Under the pieces are notes generated by a model. That model did not search any database and was not told the origin of the DNA. It saw nothing but the letters and a program-made list of their open reading frames with translations. From the NCBI GenBank assembly GCA_015243575.1, contig CP042469.1, positions 558,001-622,000 of the forward strand: a stretch of DNA of 64,000 nucleotides. The letters run 5' to 3'. Shown here piece by piece: positions 1 to 7,652 of this stretch. Position 1 is the stretch's first letter, and every line of letters begins with the position of its first letter. This stretch comes from Clostridiales bacterium. Lineage in GTDB: Bacteria > Bacillota > Clostridia > Peptostreptococcales > Anaerovoracaceae. Position numbers and translations under genes: made by a program.

Positions 1-108
1 TTCAATACCCAGTTTAGTATCTAAAATTTTATCAATACATACCAAGGTTTTTTGTTGGTCAAACCCGAGGCCAATAATTTCATTCAATAAACTAAGTGCG
101 GTTCTCAT
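1..108 (-). CDS. Partial CDS, N-terminal 36 residues, unknown function
   Basis: The frame is open from the left edge to an ATG at 106-108 on the minus strand, with a GGGGAAG ribosome site just upstream. The visible peptide begins MRTALSLLNEIIGLGFDQQK and continues as a mixed helical segment. I do not recognise a family from 36 residues. It is divergent from the locus that starts at 581, so the intervening 470 bases hold the 5' regions of both. Confidence 0.5.
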   Translation of the reverse strand, partial: MRTALSLLNEIIGLGFDQQKTLVCIDKILDTKLGIE

Positions 109-396
109 CGTAACTTCCCCTTTTCTGATCATCGTTGGATTCATAATAAAAAAAACCCTTGCATTCTAATTACAAGAGCTAACAATATCTCAATCGTTTT
201 ATTACATGGCCTAAGCCGATGGTTCTTTCTTTTGCAATAATCTAATTATAGCATACAAATTACGTTTAGGCAACCCAAGTTATAAAATGATTCTTCAAGT
301 CACCATATTTCTAATACGGTTTCACCAAAGAATCAATTCATATCTATTTAGAAAATGAAGAGAGAATGAATTTGATAAAAAAGTATTGATTTTTCA

Positions 397-425
397 TTGA
401 CAAAAGGGAAGAAAGGTGTTAATTT
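397..425 (+). promoter_or_regulatory. Weak candidate promoter upstream of the PTS-corrinoid locus
   Basis: TTGACA at 397-402 is followed after 17 bases by TAATTT at 420-425. The -35 is perfect but the -10 is poor. A better TATAAT at 425-430 lies 22 bases away, too far. A second weak option is TTGACT at 477-482 with CAATAC at 500-505. The 109-580 interval is otherwise very AT-rich and has no gene I can support. Confidence 0.3.
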
Positions 426-493
426 ATAATACATATTAAACATATATGAATATAATAATATAAATGATATGTACAGTTGACTGGAAAAACCAG

Positions 494-548
494 AGACTGC
501 AATACCGACATTGATAGATCTAATGGCGGCTTTGCGGTCTTTTTTTTG
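494..548 (+). terminator. Terminator-like hairpin in the leader of the PTS-corrinoid locus
   Basis: AGACTGC (494-500) pairs with GCGGTCT (534-540), with a possible inner CCG/CGG helix (505-507 with 527-529), and the stem runs into a tract of nine T at 540-548. It sits only 33 bases before the first gene. It may be an attenuator or the end of an upstream transcript. The loop is large, so the fold is uncertain. No classical PTS antiterminator (RAT) consensus was recognised. Confidence 0.4.
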
Positions 549-580
549 TACACATATACAATAGAAAGGACGTGGCAGCA

Positions 581-1618
581 ATGCACATTTTAGTGATTGG
601 TGATCGGTTTATGACAAACAAAATACTTAAGGATGCCGTAGAAGAGCGCTTCCGGGGAAGCGGTATTTCACTGCAATACACCTTCTTACAAGATGAATGG
701 CCGGTGGAAAATCTTATGGCCAACGATGAAGTCTACGAATTTTGCGGCAGTGATCTTGATATTCTTCCCCATGCCGGAGAAGCGGATGCAATTCTCACGC
801 ACTCTGGATGCATTACCAAAAAGGTCATAGACGCAGCACCCAATTTAAAAATCATATCGTTGGCAAGAGGCGGCCCGGTAAACGTCAATGGGAAGGCAGC
901 AGCTGATAGAAACATACCGGTTACATACGCGCCTGGCAGGAACTCCGGTGCAGTCGCTGAATTCGCTGTTGGCCTGATTCTTGCGCACACCAGAAAAATT
1001 GCCCAAAGTCATTACTTTTTACGGCATCGCCAGGAATGGCGGGGTGACTTTTATGCAGCGGAATTTGTTAGCAGAGAAATCGGAGGCAGTACTGTGGGAA
1101 TTGTGGGCTTCGGTACCATCGGTAAAAAGGTTGCAAAAATTCTAAATGCATTTGGAGCAGAAATTCTGATCTATGATCCATATATCACAAAGGAAAGCCA
1201 GAAGGAGCATCCAGAGTTTCAGTTTCTGCCGCTCGATCAGGTACTGCAGCGTTCCGACATTCTATCACTTCACAGCAGATACACCAGTGAAACAGAAAAA
1301 ATGATCGGGGAAAGAGAGCTTGGCTTGATGAAACAAAGCGCGGTTCTGATCAATTCAGCCAGAGGACAGCTGGTAGACCACGATGCCTTATATCTTGCTC
1401 TTATGCAAGGAATCATCAGCGGAGCAGCACTGGATGTCTTCGAAGCAGAGCCACCAGGATCAGAATCCAAACTTTATACCCTTGAAAATGTTACCGTTAC
1501 ACCTCATCTTGGCGGTGCTTCCGTTGAAGCGGCAGAAATTGGTGCGAAAATTGCAGCGGATGAACTGTACCGCTATCTGGTGGAGCATGAAGAGCCACGA
1601 TACTGGTATAACAAATAA
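581..1618 (+). CDS. D-isomer-specific 2-hydroxyacid dehydrogenase
   Basis: This 345-aa protein belongs to the NAD-dependent D-2-hydroxyacid/phosphoglycerate dehydrogenase family. A Rossmann fingerprint VGIVGFGTIG lies mid-protein. The family catalytic elements are present: the Arg in LINSARGQLVD, the Glu in the VFEAEPP segment and the His in TPHLGGAS. The start is set at ATG 581 because AGAAAGGA (563-570) is 10 bases upstream; GTG at 572 is in frame but only one base from that site. It opens the locus that continues with the aldolase and PTS genes, so it likely oxidises or reduces a hydroxy acid derived from the imported sugar. The substrate cannot be told from sequence. Confidence 0.85.
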   Translation: MHILVIGDRFMTNKILKDAVEERFRGSGISLQYTFLQDEWPVENLMANDEVYEFCGSDLDILPHAGEADAILTHSGCITKKVIDAAPNLKIISLARGGPVNVNGKAAADRNIPVTYAPGRNSGAVAEFAVGLILAHTRKIAQSHYFLRHRQEWRGDFYAAEFVSREIGGSTVGIVGFGTIGKKVAKILNAFGAEILIYDPYITKESQKEHPEFQFLPLDQVLQRSDILSLHSRYTSETEKMIGERELGLMKQSAVLINSARGQLVDHDALYLALMQGIISGAALDVFEAEPPGSESKLYTLENVTVTPHLGGASVEAAEIGAKIAADELYRYLVEHEEPRYWYNK

Positions 1619-1672
1619 ATGAATCATTCCATTTAATGATGCGGTTTATTTTAATAGGAAAGGATTTGTAAA

Positions 1673-2365
1673 ATGCCTGAAAAAAAACTAACAGCAGAAC
1701 AGATTGCTGGTATGATAGATCACTCTTTGCTGCAGCCGCAGCTTACCTTAGAAGAAATTGAAGAAGGCTGCCGGATTGCGGAAACCTATCAAACAGCTTC
1801 AGTGTGTGTTCGGGGATATGATACTGCTTACTGTGCAAAGCGTCTTGAGGGAACTGGCGTAAAGGTGGCTTCTGTCGTCGGCTTTCCCCATGGAAACAGC
1901 AGTATCGAAGTCAAAGCTTTTGAAACAAAACGTTACATTAAGGACGGAGCCAATGAGATTGATCTGGTTCTTCCCATTGGACTGCTTCGATCTGGATACT
2001 GGGATTATGCTGAACGGGAACTGAATGAGGTTCTGTCTGAATGCAGAGAGCACGATGTATTATTGAAGGTCATCTTTGAAAACAGCTACCTAACTCGTGA
2101 TGAAATTATCAGGTGCTGTGAAATCAGTACGAAGGTCGGTGTGGACTTCATCAAAACCTCTACAGGATATGCACAAGTGGGCGCCACAGAAGAACACATT
2201 CGCTTAATGCGAGCAAATACCCCGGCTCACATTGAGATCAAAGCAGCAGGCGGAATCAGAACCTTGGATGATTTTCTCCTCTTTTATCAGGCAGGAGCAA
2301 CGCGGCAGGGCACCAGATCCACGGTCGAAATTATTGAGGAATCAATACAGAGATTTGGAAAGTAG
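1673..2365 (+). CDS. deoC: DeoC-family aldolase (deoxyribose-phosphate aldolase-like)
   Basis: This 230-aa class I aldolase would cleave a sugar phosphate, classically 2-deoxyribose 5-phosphate to acetaldehyde and glyceraldehyde 3-phosphate. The conserved catalytic set is visible: Asp in NEIDLVLPIG, the Schiff-base Lys in DFIKTSTGY and the second Lys in IEIKAAGGIRT. AGGAAAGGA precedes the ATG. It sits between a hydroxyacid dehydrogenase and a polyol-type dehydrogenase in a PTS locus, and no nucleoside phosphorylase or phosphopentomutase is nearby. The real substrate may therefore be another keto- or deoxy-sugar phosphate. The fold assignment is firm; the substrate is inference. Confidence 0.87.
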   Translation: MPEKKLTAEQIAGMIDHSLLQPQLTLEEIEEGCRIAETYQTASVCVRGYDTAYCAKRLEGTGVKVASVVGFPHGNSSIEVKAFETKRYIKDGANEIDLVLPIGLLRSGYWDYAERELNEVLSECREHDVLLKVIFENSYLTRDEIIRCCEISTKVGVDFIKTSTGYAQVGATEEHIRLMRANTPAHIEIKAAGGIRTLDDFLLFYQAGATRQGTRSTVEIIEESIQRFGK

Positions 2366-2433
2366 GAATTTGTCAGTCAGGGTTTGGATAAGGAGATGCT
2401 GAATCTGCGGTTCCTGAAATAGGAGGTACATAC

Positions 2434-3483
2434 ATGAAAGCTTTATTTTTAACCGGAAAGTCCCAGGTGGAGTACAGAGAAACTCCCACACCAGCCTGCC
2501 CGGAGGATGGGTTGCTGCTGATCGTAGAAGCGGTGGGGCTCTGCGGTTCCGATATCAGAACCTACACCCATGGTCACAGCCAAGTTAGCTATCCCTGCAT
2601 TCTGGGACATGAGAATGCGGGAGTTGTGGTGGCAGTGGGCGCCAATGCCCCTGGAAATTATAAGATTGGAGATGCACTGGTGGTTCACCCGGCAGTACCG
2701 TGTGGAACCTGTTATTACTGCCGGAACGGAATGGAATCCATTTGCGAGAATTTGATCGTAGTGGGGTCCGGAATACCCGGAGGATTCGCCCAATATATGG
2801 TGATCCCGAAATTATTGCTTGAAAAAGGCACCTTGATCCGAATGCCGGAAGGAATCTCCTTCGATCGAATTGTCATTGCCGAACTTCTTGGATCGGTAAT
2901 CAGGGCGCAAAAGCAGCTGGATATTGGTCTCGGAGAAACGGTCGTGATCATCGGTACGGGGCCCATCGGCTGTCTCCACAGCGAAATTGCAAGGCTCAGA
3001 GGGGCATCAAGGATTATTCTGATCAACCACTCTGCGGGAAGACTGGAATTGGCCAGAAATCACAGCAGCGGTACTCATTTTATCAATTCCAGTGAAGAGG
3101 ACCCGGTAAAGAAGGTACTTGAGTTAACCGACGGGCGGGGTGCCGATGCAGTGATCTCGGCATCGCCATCTACAGAAGCGGTAGCACAGGGATTGAAAAT
3201 GCTCAGGAAAGAAGGAAGACTTTCCGTTTTTGGAGGGTTTAACAAAGAAGCGCCAGAGTTACATCTTGACGGCAATCTGATCCATTACAGGCGACTGTCG
3301 ATCATCGGTGCCTATTCCTATTCTGCAGCGGATTTTGAACAAGGCGTCAAGCTGATCGCAGAGGGAAGGATCAATACTGATCTGGTCACCCATCATCTTC
3401 CATTAAAAGAGATGGAAAAAGGTGTGGAACTGATTCAATCAGGAAAAGCCCTGAAGGTAGTACTGTTGCCTCAGGAAGAATAG
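2434..3483 (+). CDS. Zinc-dependent medium-chain alcohol/polyol-phosphate dehydrogenase
   Basis: This 349-aa MDR-family dehydrogenase carries the catalytic zinc ligands C37 (GLCGSD) and H59-E60 (LGHENAG). It also has four structural-zinc cysteines at 90, 93, 96 and 104. The nucleotide-binding loop VVIIGTGPIG is near residue 170. The family includes sorbitol, galactitol-1-phosphate and threonine dehydrogenases. Because the locus encodes a galactitol-type PTS, oxidation of an imported polyol or sugar phosphate is the likely role. A strong AGGAGG site precedes the ATG. Specificity cannot be read from sequence. Confidence 0.87.
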   Translation: MKALFLTGKSQVEYRETPTPACPEDGLLLIVEAVGLCGSDIRTYTHGHSQVSYPCILGHENAGVVVAVGANAPGNYKIGDALVVHPAVPCGTCYYCRNGMESICENLIVVGSGIPGGFAQYMVIPKLLLEKGTLIRMPEGISFDRIVIAELLGSVIRAQKQLDIGLGETVVIIGTGPIGCLHSEIARLRGASRIILINHSAGRLELARNHSSGTHFINSSEEDPVKKVLELTDGRGADAVISASPSTEAVAQGLKMLRKEGRLSVFGGFNKEAPELHLDGNLIHYRRLSIIGAYSYSAADFEQGVKLIAEGRINTDLVTHHLPLKEMEKGVELIQSGKALKVVLLPQEE

Positions 3484-3501
3484 AAAGGAGCTTGAAAGAA
3501 C

Positions 3502-4566
3502 ATGGCAAATCGAGAACAGATGACTTCCAGAGAGCGAATCGCGGCGCTGTACCGGCGGGAACTGACGGATAGAGTTCCCTTTATGCATAAAGGGTATGCC
3601 TTTTGTGCGAAACATACGGGGATTGACCTATCAGACATCTATCGGGATCCCCACAAGAGCTTTGAAGCACAGAAGCGCATCTTTGAGACTATTGGTATGG
3701 ACGGTGGACCCTTTTACACCTTCATCGCTTACGGAGCAGGTGAATTTGGAGGTACGATCCGGTATCCCAAGACCCAGGCATCCTATGGACCGGAGGTGGG
3801 TGAACGTCCCGTTTTAAAACCGGAGGATATTGAAGGTCTTCAGCTTCCAGAAGTGAGAACCGCAGGCTGTATTCCAAACTCGATGGAATTTGCCAGGCTT
3901 CAGGAAGCAGAGGACTATGAGATTGCGTTTATCTGCGGTACTCCGTTTACCCATGCAGCCAACCTCTGCGGAGTAGCAGAATTCCTGACCTATACCAAGA
4001 AATATCCGGAGCTGGTTCACAAAGCCCTGCGCCTTATGACAGATCATATTCTTGAGGTAGCCCAGTACTACGTAGACACCTTTGGAAAAGGCAGGGTTCT
4101 GGCAAGAGCAGTCTCACCCACAGAGAGCAATGCACTGATTTCTCCCAAGACATTTGAGGAATTTGCTCTGCCCTATGTCAAGGAACTCAACAGCAGGGTT
4201 CTGGAAATGGGTGCAAAAAGCATTTACATTCACATGTGCGGGAAGCAGAATAAGAATCTGCCCAAATGGGCAGAAGTCCCCTTCGGTGATCCGGGCATCA
4301 TCAGCATCGGAACCGAAGTCAGCCTGAGAGAAGCTGCGGAATTTTTCCCGCAGCATGTCATCGCGGGAAATCTGGACCCTCAAATCATCACCAGAGGAAC
4401 ACCTCAGGAGGTGTATGAGGCGAGTCGGATCAATATTTTGGAAGGAAAGGAGCTTCTGCGGGGCCGCTATATCTTTATGGCAGGCTGTGAAATCCCTCCA
4501 AATGCGCCCTATGAAAATATCGTATCGATGAAAAGGGCTGTGGATGATTTTGGATGGTATGAATAA
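3502..4566 (+). CDS. UroD/MtaA-superfamily methyltransferase, probable substrate:corrinoid enzyme
   Basis: This 354-aa protein has the uroporphyrinogen decarboxylase fold signature used by cobamide methyltransferases. The zinc-binding pattern His-x-Cys...Cys typical of MtaA/MtbA-type enzymes is present as H244, C246 (IHMCG) and C329 (MAGCEIPPNAP). Heme synthesis is unlikely, since no heme gene is nearby while two corrinoid proteins and a reactivase lie downstream. Its position directly between the polyol dehydrogenase and PTS EIIA suggests that it acts on the imported compound, for example removing an O-methyl group. That substrate role is inference. Confidence 0.8.
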   Translation: MANREQMTSRERIAALYRRELTDRVPFMHKGYAFCAKHTGIDLSDIYRDPHKSFEAQKRIFETIGMDGGPFYTFIAYGAGEFGGTIRYPKTQASYGPEVGERPVLKPEDIEGLQLPEVRTAGCIPNSMEFARLQEAEDYEIAFICGTPFTHAANLCGVAEFLTYTKKYPELVHKALRLMTDHILEVAQYYVDTFGKGRVLARAVSPTESNALISPKTFEEFALPYVKELNSRVLEMGAKSIYIHMCGKQNKNLPKWAEVPFGDPGIISIGTEVSLREAAEFFPQHVIAGNLDPQIITRGTPQEVYEASRINILEGKELLRGRYIFMAGCEIPPNAPYENIVSMKRAVDDFGWYE

Positions 4567-4589
4567 GCGCCAAGCAGACCGTAAGACAA

Positions 4590-5177
4590 ATGAGTAATCA
4601 AACAATTGATGCAATTGAGCAAAGCAAACAACACGGGCATAAAGGAAAAGCGGTGTCTGGACGATTGGCAACCGGAAAGGAACTGATTCATATCGGTGCC
4701 AATTTCAGCAGTGCGGAGGAACTGATGAATCGTATTGCAGACAGCGCACTGGAACAGGGATATATTGAACCTCATTACCGTGATGCCATTTCGGAGAGAG
4801 AAAAGGAATTTCCAACAGGGCTTGATCTGCCAATCCCCATCGCGATCCCGCATACCGATGCGGGCTGCATTACCCCTTTTATTGCAGTCGCGACGCTGAC
4901 AAACCCCATCCCCTTTTATTCCATGGACTTATCCGGAGATATCGTTCATGTTCAGATGGTATTTCAGCTTGGTATCCAAGACGGAGCAACCCACCGGAGG
5001 GTTTTGAAAAAGCTTGCATTGGCATTCTCCAGAAAAGAGGATATGGAAGAACTTCTGTATTTGAAAGAGGAAGCTGAGCTTCTAGAGAAATTGAACCTGC
5101 TTCTGGATGGATTGCTTGCGATTTCCGAAAGCGGAAATGACTCTGATTCGATAGGAGGACCCCATGAAAAAAATTAA
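4590..5177 (+). CDS. PTS EIIA, fructose/galactitol type
   Basis: This 195-aa phosphocarrier belongs to the PTS EIIA type 2 family. The phosphorylation site is H88 in PIPIAIPHTD. It would take phosphate from HPr and pass it to EIIB. Family members are near 150 aa, and the first 20 or so residues have no clear counterpart. ATG 4590 has no obvious ribosome site, whereas an in-frame GTG at 4653 is preceded by AAAGGA at 4641-4646, so translation may begin there and give 174 aa. It starts 24 bases after the methyltransferase gene and is followed at once by EIIB and EIIC. Confidence 0.88.
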   Translation: MSNQTIDAIEQSKQHGHKGKAVSGRLATGKELIHIGANFSSAEELMNRIADSALEQGYIEPHYRDAISEREKEFPTGLDLPIPIAIPHTDAGCITPFIAVATLTNPIPFYSMDLSGDIVHVQMVFQLGIQDGATHRRVLKKLALAFSRKEDMEELLYLKEEAELLEKLNLLLDGLLAISESGNDSDSIGGPHEKN

Positions 5178-5433
5178 AATCATTGTGGCTTGCGGAGGCG
5201 GAATTTTCACCACCACCGTCGTAACGGATAAAATCCAGGAGCTGCTGAGGAAGAACAAAATTCCCTTTCTCATCACCCCGTCAAAAATTACGGAGATTCC
5301 CAAGCTGACTGGCGCGGATCTCATCGTGGTGACAGGGAAGACAGAAGCCAAAAACCAAAGTAATATTCCTGTGCTCATCGGCTTGCCTCTTTTTACCGGG
5401 GTAGGGCCGAGGAATTTTCACAGGTGCTTTTAA
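5164..5433 (+). CDS. PTS EIIB, galactitol type, with an apparent -1 frameshift near its end
   Basis: The 89-aa frame begins with the phosphocysteine loop VACGGGIFTTT (C10), typical of galactitol EIIB. The frame as read ends with an atypical tail after PLFTGVG. A -1 shift at the GGG of 5404-5406 restores a family-like tail beginning AEEFSQVLLTKIYELIEG that stops at 5463-5465, two bases before the EIIC start. The shifted tail also supplies the GGGAG ribosome site of EIIC. One missing G in a G run, by mutation or assembly error, explains this best. Programmed slippage is possible but unsupported. EIIA overlaps its start by 14 bases. Confidence 0.85.
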   Translation: MKKIKIIVACGGGIFTTTVVTDKIQELLRKNKIPFLITPSKITEIPKLTGADLIVVTGKTEAKNQSNIPVLIGLPLFTGVGPRNFHRCF

Positions 5434-5467
5434 CCAAAATTTATGAACTAATTGAAGGGAGATAACT

Positions 5468-6907
5468 ATGAATTTTTTAACTGTACTAAAAAGCGCCATT
5501 GACCTATTCGGCGCGCCCATCATCGTACCCATTGTGGTATTCCTGCTGAGCATTGCGCTCAAGGTCGAGGTTAAGAAGGCCTTCCGCGGTGCGCTCTTTA
5601 TGGGAATCGGTCTGATTGCGTTCAACGTAATTTTGGGTGTACTGATCACTGCCATTAATCCGCACATCACGGCAATGGTAGAACACACCAGTGTAAACCT
5701 GCCCATCATCGACATCGGCTGGCCTGCCGGAGCTGCTATCGTTTATGCAAACCAGCTGGGAATGATCTATCTGGTGGTAGGCATCGGCTTCAATCTGCTG
5801 CTCTATTTGATCAAGTTCACAGATACCTTCCAGCCCACCGACGTTTGGAATTATTATTATTTTGTTGTATTTGCGCAGCTGGTTGTCTTTGTTACAGGAA
5901 GCTTGCCTCTTGGAATCATCAGCGCGATGTTTATGAACCTGATCGTATTGCTCTTTGCAGATTTTCTTGCGCCTTCTCTTCAGGAATATTACGGATATGA
6001 GGGGGTTACCGCAACCTGCCATGCCGTCGTCAATATTTCCGCTTTTGCTATCATCGTTCGCTGGCTCCTGATCAAACTCAAAGTAAAGCAGATCCATATC
6101 GATCCGGAAACCATTCAGGGAAAATTCGGATTTTGGGGTGAGCCCACTGTCATTGGTCTAATCATGGGTCTTGCCATTGGTATTCTGGGTAAATCCAATG
6201 ATCTTGCAAATCCTGCAAGCTGGGCCAACATTATTGTGACAGGATTTACTGTAGCAGCGGTTATGTATCTTTACCCCAGCATCTCCGGCATGTTCGTCAG
6301 AGGAATCATCCCTATCAGCCAGACGCTGAATGCGAGATTCCAAAGCGGAGAAGCAAAGCGGAAAAACATCAACATCGGTATCGATCCAGCTGTATTCTTC
6401 GGTGAGAGCGCCACCCTTACCACAGGACTGATTCTGATCCCCATCCTCATCGCTACAGCGGTGATTCTTCCGGGAAATCAGACACTGCCCCTTGCGGATC
6501 TGCCTGCAATGCCTTTCATGGCCATAGGTGCCATCGCAGTATTCCAGGGCAACATTCTAAACAGCGTTGTTACCGGAACCATTTGGTACAGCATTTGCCA
6601 TTATATCAATACTGACGTGGCAGCAAACTTTACAAAGGCTGCTGTCAATGCAGGCGTGCAGCTTCCTGATACGGCCACAACCATCACCAGCTGGTGCATC
6701 GGTGCCAATCCAATTTTTTATGTAGTATATAAGGCCTTCAGTCAGGAAGGAATTGCGCAGATCATCGGCATTGCAGCAGTTGTCGCAGTTTATGTCATCG
6801 CTGTGGTACACTTCAAGCGCCACAGAAAGCAGTGGTATCTGGCAGCAGGTGCCAGCGAGGATTTCGTAAATGATTTCCTGGCAAAAGGAGAGCTCGCCAA
6901 AGCGTAA
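5468..6907 (+). CDS. PTS EIIC, galactitol (GatC) family permease
   Basis: This 479-aa integral membrane protein has about ten to twelve hydrophobic segments and the overall character of the EIIC-GAT family, which imports galactitol and related polyols or sugars while EIIB phosphorylates them. It follows EIIB closely, and its ribosome site overlaps the true end of EIIB, implying coupled expression. It is the only sugar transporter in the locus, so its substrate defines the pathway. Galactitol itself is not assured, because none of the tagatose-pathway genes that accompany gat operons are present. Confidence 0.9.
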   Translation: MNFLTVLKSAIDLFGAPIIVPIVVFLLSIALKVEVKKAFRGALFMGIGLIAFNVILGVLITAINPHITAMVEHTSVNLPIIDIGWPAGAAIVYANQLGMIYLVVGIGFNLLLYLIKFTDTFQPTDVWNYYYFVVFAQLVVFVTGSLPLGIISAMFMNLIVLLFADFLAPSLQEYYGYEGVTATCHAVVNISAFAIIVRWLLIKLKVKQIHIDPETIQGKFGFWGEPTVIGLIMGLAIGILGKSNDLANPASWANIIVTGFTVAAVMYLYPSISGMFVRGIIPISQTLNARFQSGEAKRKNINIGIDPAVFFGESATLTTGLILIPILIATAVILPGNQTLPLADLPAMPFMAIGAIAVFQGNILNSVVTGTIWYSICHYINTDVAANFTKAAVNAGVQLPDTATTITSWCIGANPIFYVVYKAFSQEGIAQIIGIAAVVAVYVIAVVHFKRHRKQWYLAAGASEDFVNDFLAKGELAKA

Positions 6908-6928
6908 TCGGAGAAGACGAGAAGGAGA

Positions 6929-7621
6929 ATGGGAATGAACACATCAGCAGTTACTTTGTACCAACAAATTAGGGAGGGAACCTATGGGGAGGGCGATGCC
7001 CTTCCCGATGTGGAAACCTTGGCGAAAGAATATGCGGAAACACTTAAAATCGGCATCGGAGATCTGATCTACGAGGGAGCGCTGGAACGGGACCCGGCCC
7101 AGCCCGAGGTTGTAAAAGTCAAAGCATCCTATCTTTGGGATGTGGTGGGAGGCAATCACAGCTTTACCGCAGAAGCGAAAAAACGCGGCCAGAAGCCCGG
7201 AAATAAAATAATCGGTTTCCAGAAACGAAAGGTATGGCCGCAGGTGCAAAGGCGCCTGGAGCTGGAGCCGGATGATGAGGTCTTTGTCATGGAGCGTATC
7301 GTATATGCAGATAAGACCCCGGTGGGTATGGAGTTTTCCTACCTGCCTGCAAAACTTTATGAAGGACTAACTCGGGATCTGTTTGAAGGAGGAAAGTCCA
7401 CCTTTAAGATCATGGATGAAAAATATGGGCACAAGGCAGCCAGAGCAACGGATGAACTGCGGGCTGCACGCCTTGAAGAAAGGGAAGCTGAAATCCTCGG
7501 CCTGGAACCCGGGATTCCTGTGCTGATCCGATTTCGGGTTGCGAGGACTGCCGAAGGGGTTCCCATCAAAGGTTCCAGGGCAATTTACCTGTTCAATGCC
7601 CAGTATGAACTTCCGATTTAG
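6929..7621 (+). CDS. GntR/HutC-type UTRA-domain protein with an eroded DNA-binding domain
   Basis: The C-terminal half of this 230-aa protein (about 70-228) fits a UTRA effector domain (FMERIVYADKTPVGMEFSYLP; ELRAARLEEREAEILGLE). The N-terminus starts like a GntR winged helix (LYQQIREGTYGEGDALPDVETLAKEY). However, about ten residues of the first helix are missing and the recognition helix, usually VSRxTVRxAL, reads ETLKIGIGDLIYEGAL. It may bind DNA weakly, in a changed way, or not at all. It lies inside the operon between EIIC and EI and probably senses the sugar phosphate. ATG 6929 and ATG 6935 are both possible starts after AAGGAGA. Confidence 0.75.
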   Translation: MGMNTSAVTLYQQIREGTYGEGDALPDVETLAKEYAETLKIGIGDLIYEGALERDPAQPEVVKVKASYLWDVVGGNHSFTAEAKKRGQKPGNKIIGFQKRKVWPQVQRRLELEPDDEVFVMERIVYADKTPVGMEFSYLPAKLYEGLTRDLFEGGKSTFKIMDEKYGHKAARATDELRAARLEEREAEILGLEPGIPVLIRFRVARTAEGVPIKGSRAIYLFNAQYELPI

Positions 7622-7652
7622 CAATGATGATCGATAAAGGAACAAGCGGCAG

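Noticed and set aside
397-430. TTGACA with TATAAT as the main promoter of the first locus
   Set aside because: The spacer would be 22 bases, too long for a normal sigma-70 promoter; only a weaker -10 fits.
109-580. Cobalamin riboswitch upstream of the corrinoid locus
   Set aside because: No B12-box-like segment is visible and the region is too AT-rich for the riboswitch core.
3502-4566. True uroporphyrinogen decarboxylase of heme synthesis
   Set aside because: The zinc-type His-x-Cys...Cys site and corrinoid neighbours point to a cobamide methyltransferase, and no heme gene is near.
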